NCBI GenBank assembly: GCA_016181905.1
Contig: JACOYM010000044.1
Location: 1 to 5,112, forward strand
Direction of reading: 5' to 3'
Length of the DNA stretch: 5,112 nucleotides
Source: Candidatus Pacearchaeota archaeon
Lineage (GTDB): Archaea > Nanobdellota > Nanobdellia > Pacearchaeales > GW2011-AR1
Below, in pieces: positions 1-5,112 of this stretch; position 1 is the stretch's first letter, and every line of letters begins with the position of its first letter. A program made the position numbers and the translations under genes. The notes under the pieces were generated by a model. That model did no database searches and was not told the DNA's origin. It saw only the letters and a program-made list of their open reading frames with translations.

Positions 1-398
1 CTCGTTATTTTATCATCTATTAGGCGGGGATTTATATTATAGGTGTCTCTTTCAACATCAACAAAAACCGGCGTAAAGCCGGCATGAACAACTGCATTGG
101 CTGTAGCAATAAAAGAAAGCGCAGGAATAATGATTTCATCACCTCTCTTTGCCATGCAGTCATACAAAACTGCTAAGGCAATGGTGTCTGCAGCTGTTCC
201 AGAGCCTACAGCAACTGCTTCCTTGACGCCTACCCTCTCTGCAAATCCCTCCTCAAACTGCCTGACATATTTCCCCTGAGAAATATTCCTGCTTTTTAAA
301 ATTTCTTTTATAAGCTCGTTTGACTTGTCGGTTATTGTTATTGTACCAAAAGAAACCTCTCTGTCTTCCTGAACTTTCTCTTCAATTGTGCTGCTCAT
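1..398 (-). CDS. DegT/DnrJ/EryC1/StrS-family sugar aminotransferase, N-terminal 132 codons (runs off left edge)
   Basis: Likely a PLP-dependent aminotransferase that converts a nucleotide-linked keto-sugar to an amino-sugar in the cytoplasm. The visible N-terminal part reads MSSTIEEKVQ and continues to residue 132 without a stop. Family features in order: the SQGKYVRQFEEGFA segment (residues 40-53), the phosphate-binding GSGTAA loop (65-70), GDEIIIPALSFIATANAV (86-103), whose F96 lies where the cofactor-stacking aromatic usually is, and PVFVDVERDTYNINP (110-124). The catalytic lysine and the Asp/Gln that bind the pyridine ring lie beyond the window, so activity and sugar specificity cannot be judged. 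The start is fixed: an in-frame TAA lies five codons upstream and the next in-frame ATG is near codon 82, inside the fold. It follows the E1-beta-like gene by 17 bp with no separate promoter or Shine-Dalgarno motif, so it is probably co-transcribed with it. A few DegT proteins are dehydratases or regulators; aminotransferase is the default call. Confidence 0.9.
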   Translation of the reverse strand, partial: MSSTIEEKVQEDREVSFGTITITDKSNELIKEILKSRNISQGKYVRQFEEGFAERVGVKEAVAVGSGTAADTIALAVLYDCMAKRGDEIIIPALSFIATANAVVHAGFTPVFVDVERDTYNINPRLIDDKIT

Positions 399-415
399 TT
401 CTGAAAATTTTTATT

Positions 416-946
416 TTACTCTGAATTATACAAGTCTGATATTTCGATTAAAATTGTTGACCTCTCGCTTTTCAATGCCCTTTCATATGCAGGGACAATG
501 TCCTCTTTTTTCTCTAATTTTACAACATCTATGTTCTTGAATAGCAATTTAAAGACATCTGTGTAGTCTGAGCAATGCTGAAGCCCTGGATAAAATGGGG
601 TTTTGCTTCCTACAAGCGTCCTTATTATTACCTTTGGCTTAAATTTGCCCTCAGACATCTCATCTATTTTGTCTAAATGATTTACAAGCTGGTCTGCTGC
701 CCTCCACATAAAATCCATTCGGGGGTATATGGATACTGGAACATATCCCTTGAGGCTTAAGCCAATTGCCATTCCTGCCTGCGCTTCCTCCATGATTGGC
801 AGTTCTATCTTTTTTGAATTGTCTATAGTTCCCAAAGTGCCAAACACAACACTGCCAGGAAATGCCACAGACTGCCCTAAGAATAAAACTCTTTCATCCT
901 TTGCGAGCAATTCCATTGCCTTTATTACTTCGTCTTTGTATGTCAT
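416..946 (-). CDS. E1-beta-like ThDP enzyme subunit, pyrimidine-binding (Pyr) domain only
   Basis: Resembles the N-terminal domain of the beta subunit of pyruvate/2-oxoacid dehydrogenase E1 and related transketolase-like proteins. It should pair with the upstream E1-alpha-like protein to form a ThDP site at their interface. The motif ELPIMEEAQAGMAIG (residues 48-62) aligns with the family's TPIxEAGFAGIAVG, making E53 the probable glutamate that activates the ThDP aminopyrimidine. DFMWRAADQLVNH (78-90) matches the DFxxxAxDQIxN helix, and QHCSDY (123-128) matches the conserved QHSQ region, including H124. The protein ends at ILIEISDLYNSE (165-176), which corresponds to the E1-beta FLExKxLY strand just before the linker to the C-terminal domain. 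At 176 residues against about 325, it lacks the whole Transketolase_C domain used for dimerisation and E2 contact. The start is fixed by an in-frame TAA four codons upstream. Its ATG follows the E1-alpha stop by one base (TAA-A-ATG), suggesting translational coupling. No frameshift is evident; the ending looks natural. Confidence 0.87.
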   Translation of the reverse strand: MTYKDEVIKAMELLAKDERVLFLGQSVAFPGSVVFGTLGTIDNSKKIELPIMEEAQAGMAIGLSLKGYVPVSIYPRMDFMWRAADQLVNHLDKIDEMSEGKFKPKVIIRTLVGSKTPFYPGLQHCSDYTDVFKLLFKNIDVVKLEKKEDIVPAYERALKSERSTILIEISDLYNSE

Positions 947-947
947 T

Positions 948-1565
948 TTAAAACGTTACCCACTGCCCGCATCCATGATGCGGATAAATCCTTTCATATT
1001 TATACCTTATAACATTCTCGCCAGAATCCTCTTTTCCCCAACTCTCTTGAGTAGGGGTATTAACGCTCAAGCCATTATCCTCAACAACAAATGTTATGGG
1101 AAGATTTTGCCTTCTTGCGTATTTCACACACTCATAGAATATCCCTGTTTCAGCAGCCATATCCCCTACAAATATCCATACATGCTCCTTGGATTTTTCG
1201 AGCTTTATGCCTGCTGCAACTCCTAATGCAATTGGCAAGGCTCCTGCAACAATGGCAGAGGTGAAGAAATTATATTTTTCATTGTTTATATGAATGCTCT
1301 TGTTTTCCATGATTTCCTGTTTCAGCCATTCCCTGTCTATTCCCCTGAGAAGCGCATGATAGTGGCTTCTGTGCGTGGAAAAAATCCAGTCGCCTTCCTT
1401 TACATTTCTAAAGATATCTATAAGATGCTCTTCATTTCCCTTGCAGAAATGAACAGGGCTTCTTATTTTTCCTGACAGGTATAACTCCTTAATTTCGTCT
1501 TCAAATTTAATTAAATAATCAATTAGATCTTCTTTTGATTTATTTTTTATATCTTCCGTGCTCAT
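948..1565 (-). CDS. E1-alpha-like ThDP enzyme subunit, diphosphate-binding (PP) domain, short form
   Basis: Resembles the alpha subunit of pyruvate/acetoin/branched-chain 2-oxoacid dehydrogenase E1 and should bind the ThDP diphosphate and Mg2+. After a charged helix (residues 1-35), STHRSHYHALLRG (63-75) matches the family RxHGHALARG region. SAIVAGALPIALGVAAG (103-119) matches the E1-alpha segment SGIVGxxxPLGxGxA. VGDMAAETGIFYECVKYA (133-150) through VVEDNGLSVNTPT (160-172) forms the GDG-to-NN ThDP motif, with GD at 134-135 and DN at 163-164. Two departures are visible: GDM for GDG and DN for NN. At 205 residues against roughly 320-360, it lacks the C-terminal part after the ThDP motif, ending soon after in YPHHGCGQWVTF. 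The next gene follows by one base, so no lost domain is hidden in another frame. The start is certain because an in-frame TAA directly precedes the ATG. A TATA-like box about 26 bp upstream implies a leaderless transcript. Decarboxylation with C2 transfer onto a sugar precursor is plausible but inferred. Confidence 0.87.
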   Translation of the reverse strand: MSTEDIKNKSKEDLIDYLIKFEDEIKELYLSGKIRSPVHFCKGNEEHLIDIFRNVKEGDWIFSTHRSHYHALLRGIDREWLKQEIMENKSIHINNEKYNFFTSAIVAGALPIALGVAAGIKLEKSKEHVWIFVGDMAAETGIFYECVKYARRQNLPITFVVEDNGLSVNTPTQESWGKEDSGENVIRYKYERIYPHHGCGQWVTF

Positions 1566-1583
1566 TTAACATTAGAATAACTT

Positions 1584-1596
1584 GGGTTTTTAAACA
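1584..1596 (-). promoter_or_regulatory. Archaeal-type TATA promoter for the ThDP/aminotransferase operon (leaderless)
   Basis: On the minus strand, the 62-bp gap between the flippase stop and the E1-alpha-like start contains GTTTAAAAACC. Its centre, near 1590, is about 25-26 bp from the ATG at 1565. In archaea the TATA centre lies about 25-27 bp from the transcription start, so the mRNA would begin at or next to the start codon. No Shine-Dalgarno motif is present, which fits leaderless translation. The assignment rests on spacing and base composition; A/T-rich gaps give many weak matches. Confidence 0.55.
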
Positions 1597-1627
1597 ATTT
1601 TATCCTGCAGTACATATTTAGAAAAGC

Positions 1628-3190
1628 CTAATTATTATTTGCGCTGTTCTGCGGCATCATGCCCCTGCCTTTTCTTTTAAAAGCGTCTATTATTGAAATA
1701 TCATTCTTGTCCAGGCATCCTGTTATGAATATAATTAAAAGATAAAGAGAAAAGAAAAGCAGACTTAGCAAAATAAATGAGCGAAGCCTCAATTCAAAAA
1801 ACAATTTGGCAATAATCAGCAAAGACAGAGGAATTAGGGAGACAATCAAAATTCTAAGCATTTTTCTTTTTAACGGAAAAAAAGAGAGAGAATGCTTTAT
1901 CTCAAAAAGCAGAATTAGGGTAAGCACTATTCCTGAGATTGTTGTGGCTATTGCTGCGCCAGTTATGCCTAAAGGAGGAATAAGGATTGCATTTAAGATA
2001 AAGTTCAAAATTATCATAATTACAAGATTTGTCATTATCATCCTTGACTTTCCAATCATGAAAAGAAGGCTGTTTGCGAGAGGGGCTATGAAAGAGATTA
2101 TCCCACCTACTGCAAGTATTCTCAGTGCAATTGCTGCTGAAATATACTCTGCACCAAACAGAAGTTTTATAATAAGCTCTGGAAACACAAGCATAATCAA
2201 AAATAGCGGCAGATTCAGGATTAAAATCCACTTTCCAACCTGTTTGCTTAATTCCTTAATCACATAAAAATTCTTTCTGGAGAATTCCTTGGTAATCAGC
2301 GGAAAGAAAAGCTGCATGAACAAGTCATGGACAAAATTCAACAGGAAAACTATAGGAATGGCTGCATTATACAGCCCAACTTCTAGGGCGGTCTTGAAAA
2401 AGCCAATCATTAAAGTATCCTCCCAATAGAATATGCTTGCAAAAAGCCCATAGAACATCAGCGGCCAGGAGTAGAAAAGAATCTCCTTTCTGATTGCCAA
2501 TTTTTCTTTTTGCTTTGCAGAGGGCTTCTTGAATATATTTATTATTAAGTACCTGCAAACGAAGTAAGAAATAAGAAGCATTAAAAATGCACCAAGAAGA
2601 TAAGAGAATACAACCGAATTATACCCCATGCCCATAATGATTAAAATGACAAGAATAACAGCCCTTGCTGCATTCTGGAAAATATTTATTATAAAGGAAT
2701 ACCAAACAATTTTCTCAAATGCCCGAAGTGCGGAAAGAAAAACATTTGCCAGAATTGACAGGGGGATGACAATGCTAAAAATCCTCAGAAAAATAATCAG
2801 TCTTGCATCATGAAATATATTCACAGAAATAATCTCAGAAAGAAAGAAAAGAAGAATGCCTGCTATAAGGCTTGAAACCAGCAAGAAGTTAAATGCAAAC
2901 CTAAAGATACAATTTATCTTGTTACTCTGATTTTTACCCCTGTAGATTGAAATGTATCTAACCAATCCATCTATTAACCCAAATGACGCAAATGCGACAA
3001 TCCAACCTAGAATCATCAGAGCAAGAGAATAAAGCCCGTAAATCTCCACTCCGAAATATCTTGCTACTATAATTCTGTACACATAATTAATTATCTTGGA
3101 CAGCATAAGGGCTATGAAAACAAAAAATGATGTTTTAACAATAAGCTTAAGATAGCTGTCCAGTTTATTTGCACGCCCTTTCATTTCCAT
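1628..3190 (-). CDS. MOP-superfamily polysaccharide/oligosaccharide flippase (Wzx/RfbX/AglR-like)
   Basis: An integral membrane protein likely to flip lipid-linked glycans from the cytoplasmic to the outer face of the membrane. It has 520 residues and about 14 hydrophobic segments (roughly 16-37, 47-70, 96-119, 132-153, 162-188, 193-216, 238-258, 270-292, 319-340, 352-376, 386-405, 408-430, 444-464, 468-490), typical of Wzx-type exporters. Family signatures are RIIVARYFGVEIYGLYSLA (39-57), with the FGxxxYGLYxLA motif of TM1-2; EDTLMIGFFKTALEVGLYNAA (257-277), the TM7-8 hallmark DxxMIGxFxxxxxVGxYxxA; FPELIIKLLFGAEY (336-349); and PPLGITGAAIATTIS (405-419). The tail after 491 is polar and Asn-rich. 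The encoded start is ATG-GAA-ATG at 3190; the second ATG at 3184 fits the promoter spacing better and may be the real start. The transported substrate is unknown, although nearby sugar-modifying and glycosyltransferase genes support a surface-glycan role. MurJ-like or drug-export function is less likely from context. Confidence 0.93.
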   Translation of the reverse strand: MEMKGRANKLDSYLKLIVKTSFFVFIALMLSKIINYVYRIIVARYFGVEIYGLYSLALMILGWIVAFASFGLIDGLVRYISIYRGKNQSNKINCIFRFAFNFLLVSSLIAGILLFFLSEIISVNIFHDARLIIFLRIFSIVIPLSILANVFLSALRAFEKIVWYSFIINIFQNAARAVILVILIIMGMGYNSVVFSYLLGAFLMLLISYFVCRYLIINIFKKPSAKQKEKLAIRKEILFYSWPLMFYGLFASIFYWEDTLMIGFFKTALEVGLYNAAIPIVFLLNFVHDLFMQLFFPLITKEFSRKNFYVIKELSKQVGKWILILNLPLFLIMLVFPELIIKLLFGAEYISAAIALRILAVGGIISFIAPLANSLLFMIGKSRMIMTNLVIMIILNFILNAILIPPLGITGAAIATTISGIVLTLILLFEIKHSLSFFPLKRKMLRILIVSLIPLSLLIIAKLFFELRLRSFILLSLLFFSLYLLIIFITGCLDKNDISIIDAFKRKGRGMMPQNSANNN

Positions 3191-3203
3191 AAAAAAGAAA
3201 GGT

Positions 3204-3215
3204 ATTATTTAAAGC
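3204..3215 (-). promoter_or_regulatory. TATA-like promoter for the flippase gene
   Basis: The minus strand carries TTTAAATA at 3213-3206, preceded by GC. Its centre lies about 20 bp from the ATG at 3190 and about 25-26 bp from the in-frame ATG at 3184. The latter spacing suits a leaderless transcript beginning at codon 3 of the longer reading. No Shine-Dalgarno motif lies between the box and either ATG; the gap is T-rich. Confidence 0.45.
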
Positions 3216-3229
3216 TTATTCAAGGGATA

Positions 3230-3241
3230 GGTTTATAAAAA
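3230..3241 (+). promoter_or_regulatory. TATA-like promoter for the GT39-like glycosyltransferase gene
   Basis: GTTTATAAAAA on the plus strand is a good archaeal TATA-box match, preceded by the purine-rich GGGATAGG where a BRE would sit. Its centre, near 3236, predicts transcription starting around 3262 and a leader of about 15 nt before the ATG at 3277. The leader AGGAAAAGGGCC is purine-rich but does not clearly match the Shine-Dalgarno core GGAGG. Confidence 0.5.
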
Positions 3242-3276
3242 TAGATAATTTTAGCATAAAAGGAAAAGGGCCAAAA

Positions 3277-5076
3277 ATGGAAGATGGAAAAAAGAAGGGC
3301 ATAATAGACAATCTTATTAATTTTGTATTCAAAAAAAGAAATCTTTATCTTATTTTAATACTGCTTGTTGGGCTTGTGTTAAGAATAATACTCGCAGCTA
3401 ATGCAGAGCCGCTTGCTGATGAGATGAATGTCGGAATAAGGAGCATTGATGTTCACAAGTCAGGAACAATGAATTCCATAGACCAGAGCCATAGTTTTTA
3501 TTTTTTGAATGAGATAGCTTACAAATTATTTGGAGGCATAAACCTGTTTACAGCAAGATTTACATCTGTTTTTTTCGGAATTCTTTCTATACTTATGATT
3601 TATCTTATTGTAATGAAATTATACAAGAATGAAAAGATAGCAATAGTATCAGCATTTCTTGCTGCAATATCCGGGTTTCAGATAAGATACAGCCTGGCAG
3701 AGATGGACATAACAATGGCTTTTTTTGTCTTATTGAGCAGCTATATGTTCTTGATTGCAATTTATGACAGCAAAAACAAGATGTATTACCTCTCAGCGTT
3801 GTTTCTCGCCCTGGCAATAGCAGTAAAAACATTTGCTGTAGTATGGGGGCTTTCTTATATTGCATTTTATTTATATTATTGCTCCAAAAATAAGGAATAC
3901 AAAAAGGAGTATTTGAGCAAAAAGGGATTAAAGATTGTTATAATATGCTTTGCTATAGTTTTGATATTCCTTTTGCCGACAATAATATCAAACTATCTTT
4001 TATATAAGGACAAGGGAATTGTTGATTTGCAGGTTGCAAGATTCCTGAATATAAACAAAGGAGTTTATGCCGGGCTTGGGGGGATTGACTCTCCTTTCAT
4101 GCTAAGCCAGCTTGTAACTGGCATGAAGGCAGGATTCAGCGCATTCTGGAGGTTTGATGCGCTGATAAGCATCCTCGCGGTGTTGGGATTTATAATAACA
4201 TTCAAGAAATACAAGGATGCAAACATATTCTTGTTTTTCTGGTTTATCTTTGCATTCTTATTTATAGCAGGAACAGCCTGGCTGGACACTCATTTTGTTT
4301 TTAATACGCTGATATTCTCTGTCTTTGCCTCTCTTTTCCTGGTTGAGATAGATACAAAAATTTCTGAGAAGACTAAATTCAAGAAATTTCTTCCTGCAGC
4401 ATTGATAATCCTGCTTGTCTTCAGCTTATTTGTGCTTTCTCCCTATTTAACAAGCAAAACAGCAATATCAAAGATGAGAAGTTTTGCTGTTGAAAGCATA
4501 AGCGGGAGCGATTTAGTGATTGCAGACCAAAGAATTTACAGAGGCAGGACTGCATTTATGTTTAATGACAAGGCGTATGCAGAAAGTGAAAATATCAATA
4601 TGATTTTAAGCCAGCTTGATGAAAAATATCCTGGCATGAAGAAAGCTGTTAAAACCTACTTTATTGAGTGCATTCCTGATGACTGCGGCTGGGGGACAAT
4701 AGCGGCTCAGCCAGACTTAAACCAGTCTGTTGAGAGCATGGTTATGTTCTTCAAAAACAATTCAAGAAGCGAGAAGATTATTTATGGCGGGGGAAGCCCG
4801 GGAGAAAAAGAGCAAACAAAGGGCGGTTATTTCAGGGTATATGAAACAACACTCAACATCAATCCTCTTATTATAGATGCTGTAAAGCAGACACATTCAC
4901 ATTATTTCTATCCTGTTGGGTGGGAAGGCGAGGTATATGACAGATACAGCATACACAACAGGATAGATGGAGCATTGAATAACTTTGGATTTTTTATATT
5001 CTATATAACAATAGCGCTCGAGGCTTTGTCTCCTTTAGCTTTGATATGGCTCTTCAGAAGAAATAAAAAGGCATAA
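3277..5076 (+). CDS. GT-C membrane glycosyltransferase, GT39/ArnT/PMT-like, with C-terminal extramembrane domain
   Basis: Likely transfers a sugar from a polyprenyl-phosphate donor to a lipid, glycan or protein on the outer face of the membrane. After TM1 (about residues 22-41), the first loop holds EPLADEMNVG (44-53), the acidic DE motif of GT39/ArnT enzymes, with D48 the probable catalytic residue. SFYFLNEIAYKLFGG (73-87) and ARFTSVFFGILSILMIYLI (93-111) match the PMT_2/GT39 pattern PLYYxLxxxxxxLFG...ARLxSxLxG. QIRYSLAEMDITMAFF (135-150) supplies the second conserved acidic residue, D144. About ten further hydrophobic segments extend to residue 389. Residues 390-567 are largely polar, include C465 and C470 (IECIPDDCGWG), and are followed by a last membrane segment (568-593) and a basic end, RRNKKA. 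The ATG at 3277 precedes the basic region before TM1 and has a TATA box upstream. It diverges from the flippase gene. The donor, the acceptor and the C-terminal domain's role cannot be read from sequence. Confidence 0.85.
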   Translation: MEDGKKKGIIDNLINFVFKKRNLYLILILLVGLVLRIILAANAEPLADEMNVGIRSIDVHKSGTMNSIDQSHSFYFLNEIAYKLFGGINLFTARFTSVFFGILSILMIYLIVMKLYKNEKIAIVSAFLAAISGFQIRYSLAEMDITMAFFVLLSSYMFLIAIYDSKNKMYYLSALFLALAIAVKTFAVVWGLSYIAFYLYYCSKNKEYKKEYLSKKGLKIVIICFAIVLIFLLPTIISNYLLYKDKGIVDLQVARFLNINKGVYAGLGGIDSPFMLSQLVTGMKAGFSAFWRFDALISILAVLGFIITFKKYKDANIFLFFWFIFAFLFIAGTAWLDTHFVFNTLIFSVFASLFLVEIDTKISEKTKFKKFLPAALIILLVFSLFVLSPYLTSKTAISKMRSFAVESISGSDLVIADQRIYRGRTAFMFNDKAYAESENINMILSQLDEKYPGMKKAVKTYFIECIPDDCGWGTIAAQPDLNQSVESMVMFFKNNSRSEKIIYGGGSPGEKEQTKGGYFRVYETTLNINPLIIDAVKQTHSHYFYPVGWEGEVYDRYSIHNRIDGALNNFGFFIFYITIALEALSPLALIWLFRRNKKA

Positions 5077-5090
5077 AAAAATGACAACGA

Positions 5091-5103
5091 TGCAAAATTT
5101 GCA
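5091..5103. repeat. 13-bp perfect inverted repeat before a possible downstream start
   Basis: TGCAAA-A-TTTGCA is a perfect palindrome with a one-base centre, 14 bp after the glycosyltransferase stop. An ATG-AAA-AAA at 5104 follows immediately and could start another gene cut off by the window edge. The loop is too short for an RNA hairpin, so a protein-binding site is the more natural reading. Chance is also realistic in A/T-rich DNA. Confidence 0.3.
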
Positions 5104-5112
5104 ATGAAAAAA
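5104..5112 (+). CDS. Possible start of a further gene (three codons, cut by window end)
   Basis: ATG-AAA-AAA begins 27 bp after the glycosyltransferase stop codon and stays open to the last base. M-K-K is a common N-terminus and the spacing would suit an operon partner. An earlier ATG at 5081 closes after eight codons and is not a credible gene. Three codons cannot identify a product. Confidence 0.2.

Noticed and set aside
68..83. CCGGC-GTAAA-GCCGG inverted repeat
   Set aside because: It lies inside the aminotransferase coding sequence at the conserved AGFTPV region, so codon choice explains it and it is not placed for termination.
399..415. A TATA-like AATAAAAATTTT before the aminotransferase gene
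   Set aside because: It sits only about 5-17 bp from the ATG, too close for an archaeal promoter, and looks like an A/T-rich spacer within the operon.
729..1226. Plus-strand open frame of 165 codons opposite the ThDP genes
   Set aside because: It is antisense to two well-supported genes and has no recognisable family pattern or promoter. The other long antisense frames under the flippase and glycosyltransferase genes were rejected for the same reason.
416..1565. The two short ThDP genes as pieces of a frameshifted or decayed E1 enzyme
   Set aside because: Both have intact catalytic motifs, fixed starts and clean stops. The beta-like protein ends exactly at a domain boundary, and the one-base gap after the alpha-like gene leaves no room for a displaced C-terminal domain.
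416..1565. Sulfopyruvate or phosphonopyruvate decarboxylase (split ComD/ComE-type) identity for the ThDP pair
   Set aside because: The sizes fit, but the STHRSHYHALLRG, SAIVAGALPIALGVAAG and QH motifs match E1-alpha/E1-beta rather than that decarboxylase group.
416..1565. Split archaeal transketolase
   Set aside because: The transketolase PP signature (GSLGQG and GDGELQEG-type) is absent, and the E1-type motifs fit much better.
5081..5107. Eight-codon open frame after the glycosyltransferase gene
   Set aside because: It is too short and ends in TGA within the candidate next start; nothing supports translation.

Overview
The window looks like part of a surface-glycan or glycolipid biosynthesis cluster from an AT-rich archaeon. 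Three observations point to archaea: A/T-rich TATA-like elements (TTTAAAAA, TTTAAATA, TTTATAAAA) sit about 25-40 bp upstream of start codons, Shine-Dalgarno motifs are essentially absent, and one operon appears to begin directly at its start codon (leaderless). Codon use is rich in ATA, AGA and AGG, and the standard genetic code fits every gene. A DPANN-type lineage is possible but cannot be shown from this sequence.

Layout: four genes lie on the minus strand and one on the plus strand. Reading leftwards from about 3190, the first is a 520-residue MOP-family oligosaccharide flippase. After a 62-bp gap containing its own promoter comes a tight three-gene unit: a 205-residue E1-alpha-like thiamine-diphosphate (ThDP) protein, a 176-residue E1-beta-like ThDP protein, and a DegT/DnrJ/EryC1-type sugar aminotransferase that runs off the left edge after 132 codons. 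Rightwards from 3277 is a 599-residue GT39/ArnT-like GT-C membrane glycosyltransferase with a large C-terminal domain outside the membrane core. The flippase and glycosyltransferase diverge from an 86-bp intergenic region carrying two back-to-back TATA-like boxes. The last 36 bp hold an inverted repeat and perhaps the start of another gene. No stretch above 300 bp is gene-free, and I saw no RNA genes, CRISPR array or mobile element.

How the genes may work together (inference): the aminotransferase and the split ThDP enzyme would make an unusual activated sugar, amino-modified and possibly branched or acyl-modified by C2 transfer from a 2-oxoacid. The flippase would move a lipid-linked glycan across the membrane, and the GT-C enzyme would use a polyprenyl-phosphate sugar on the outer face. 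The most unusual element is the minimal ThDP pair. Each protein is cut down to about one ThDP-binding domain, the E1-beta C-terminal domain is missing, and no E2 or E3 gene is seen, so it probably does not work as a 2-oxoacid dehydrogenase complex.
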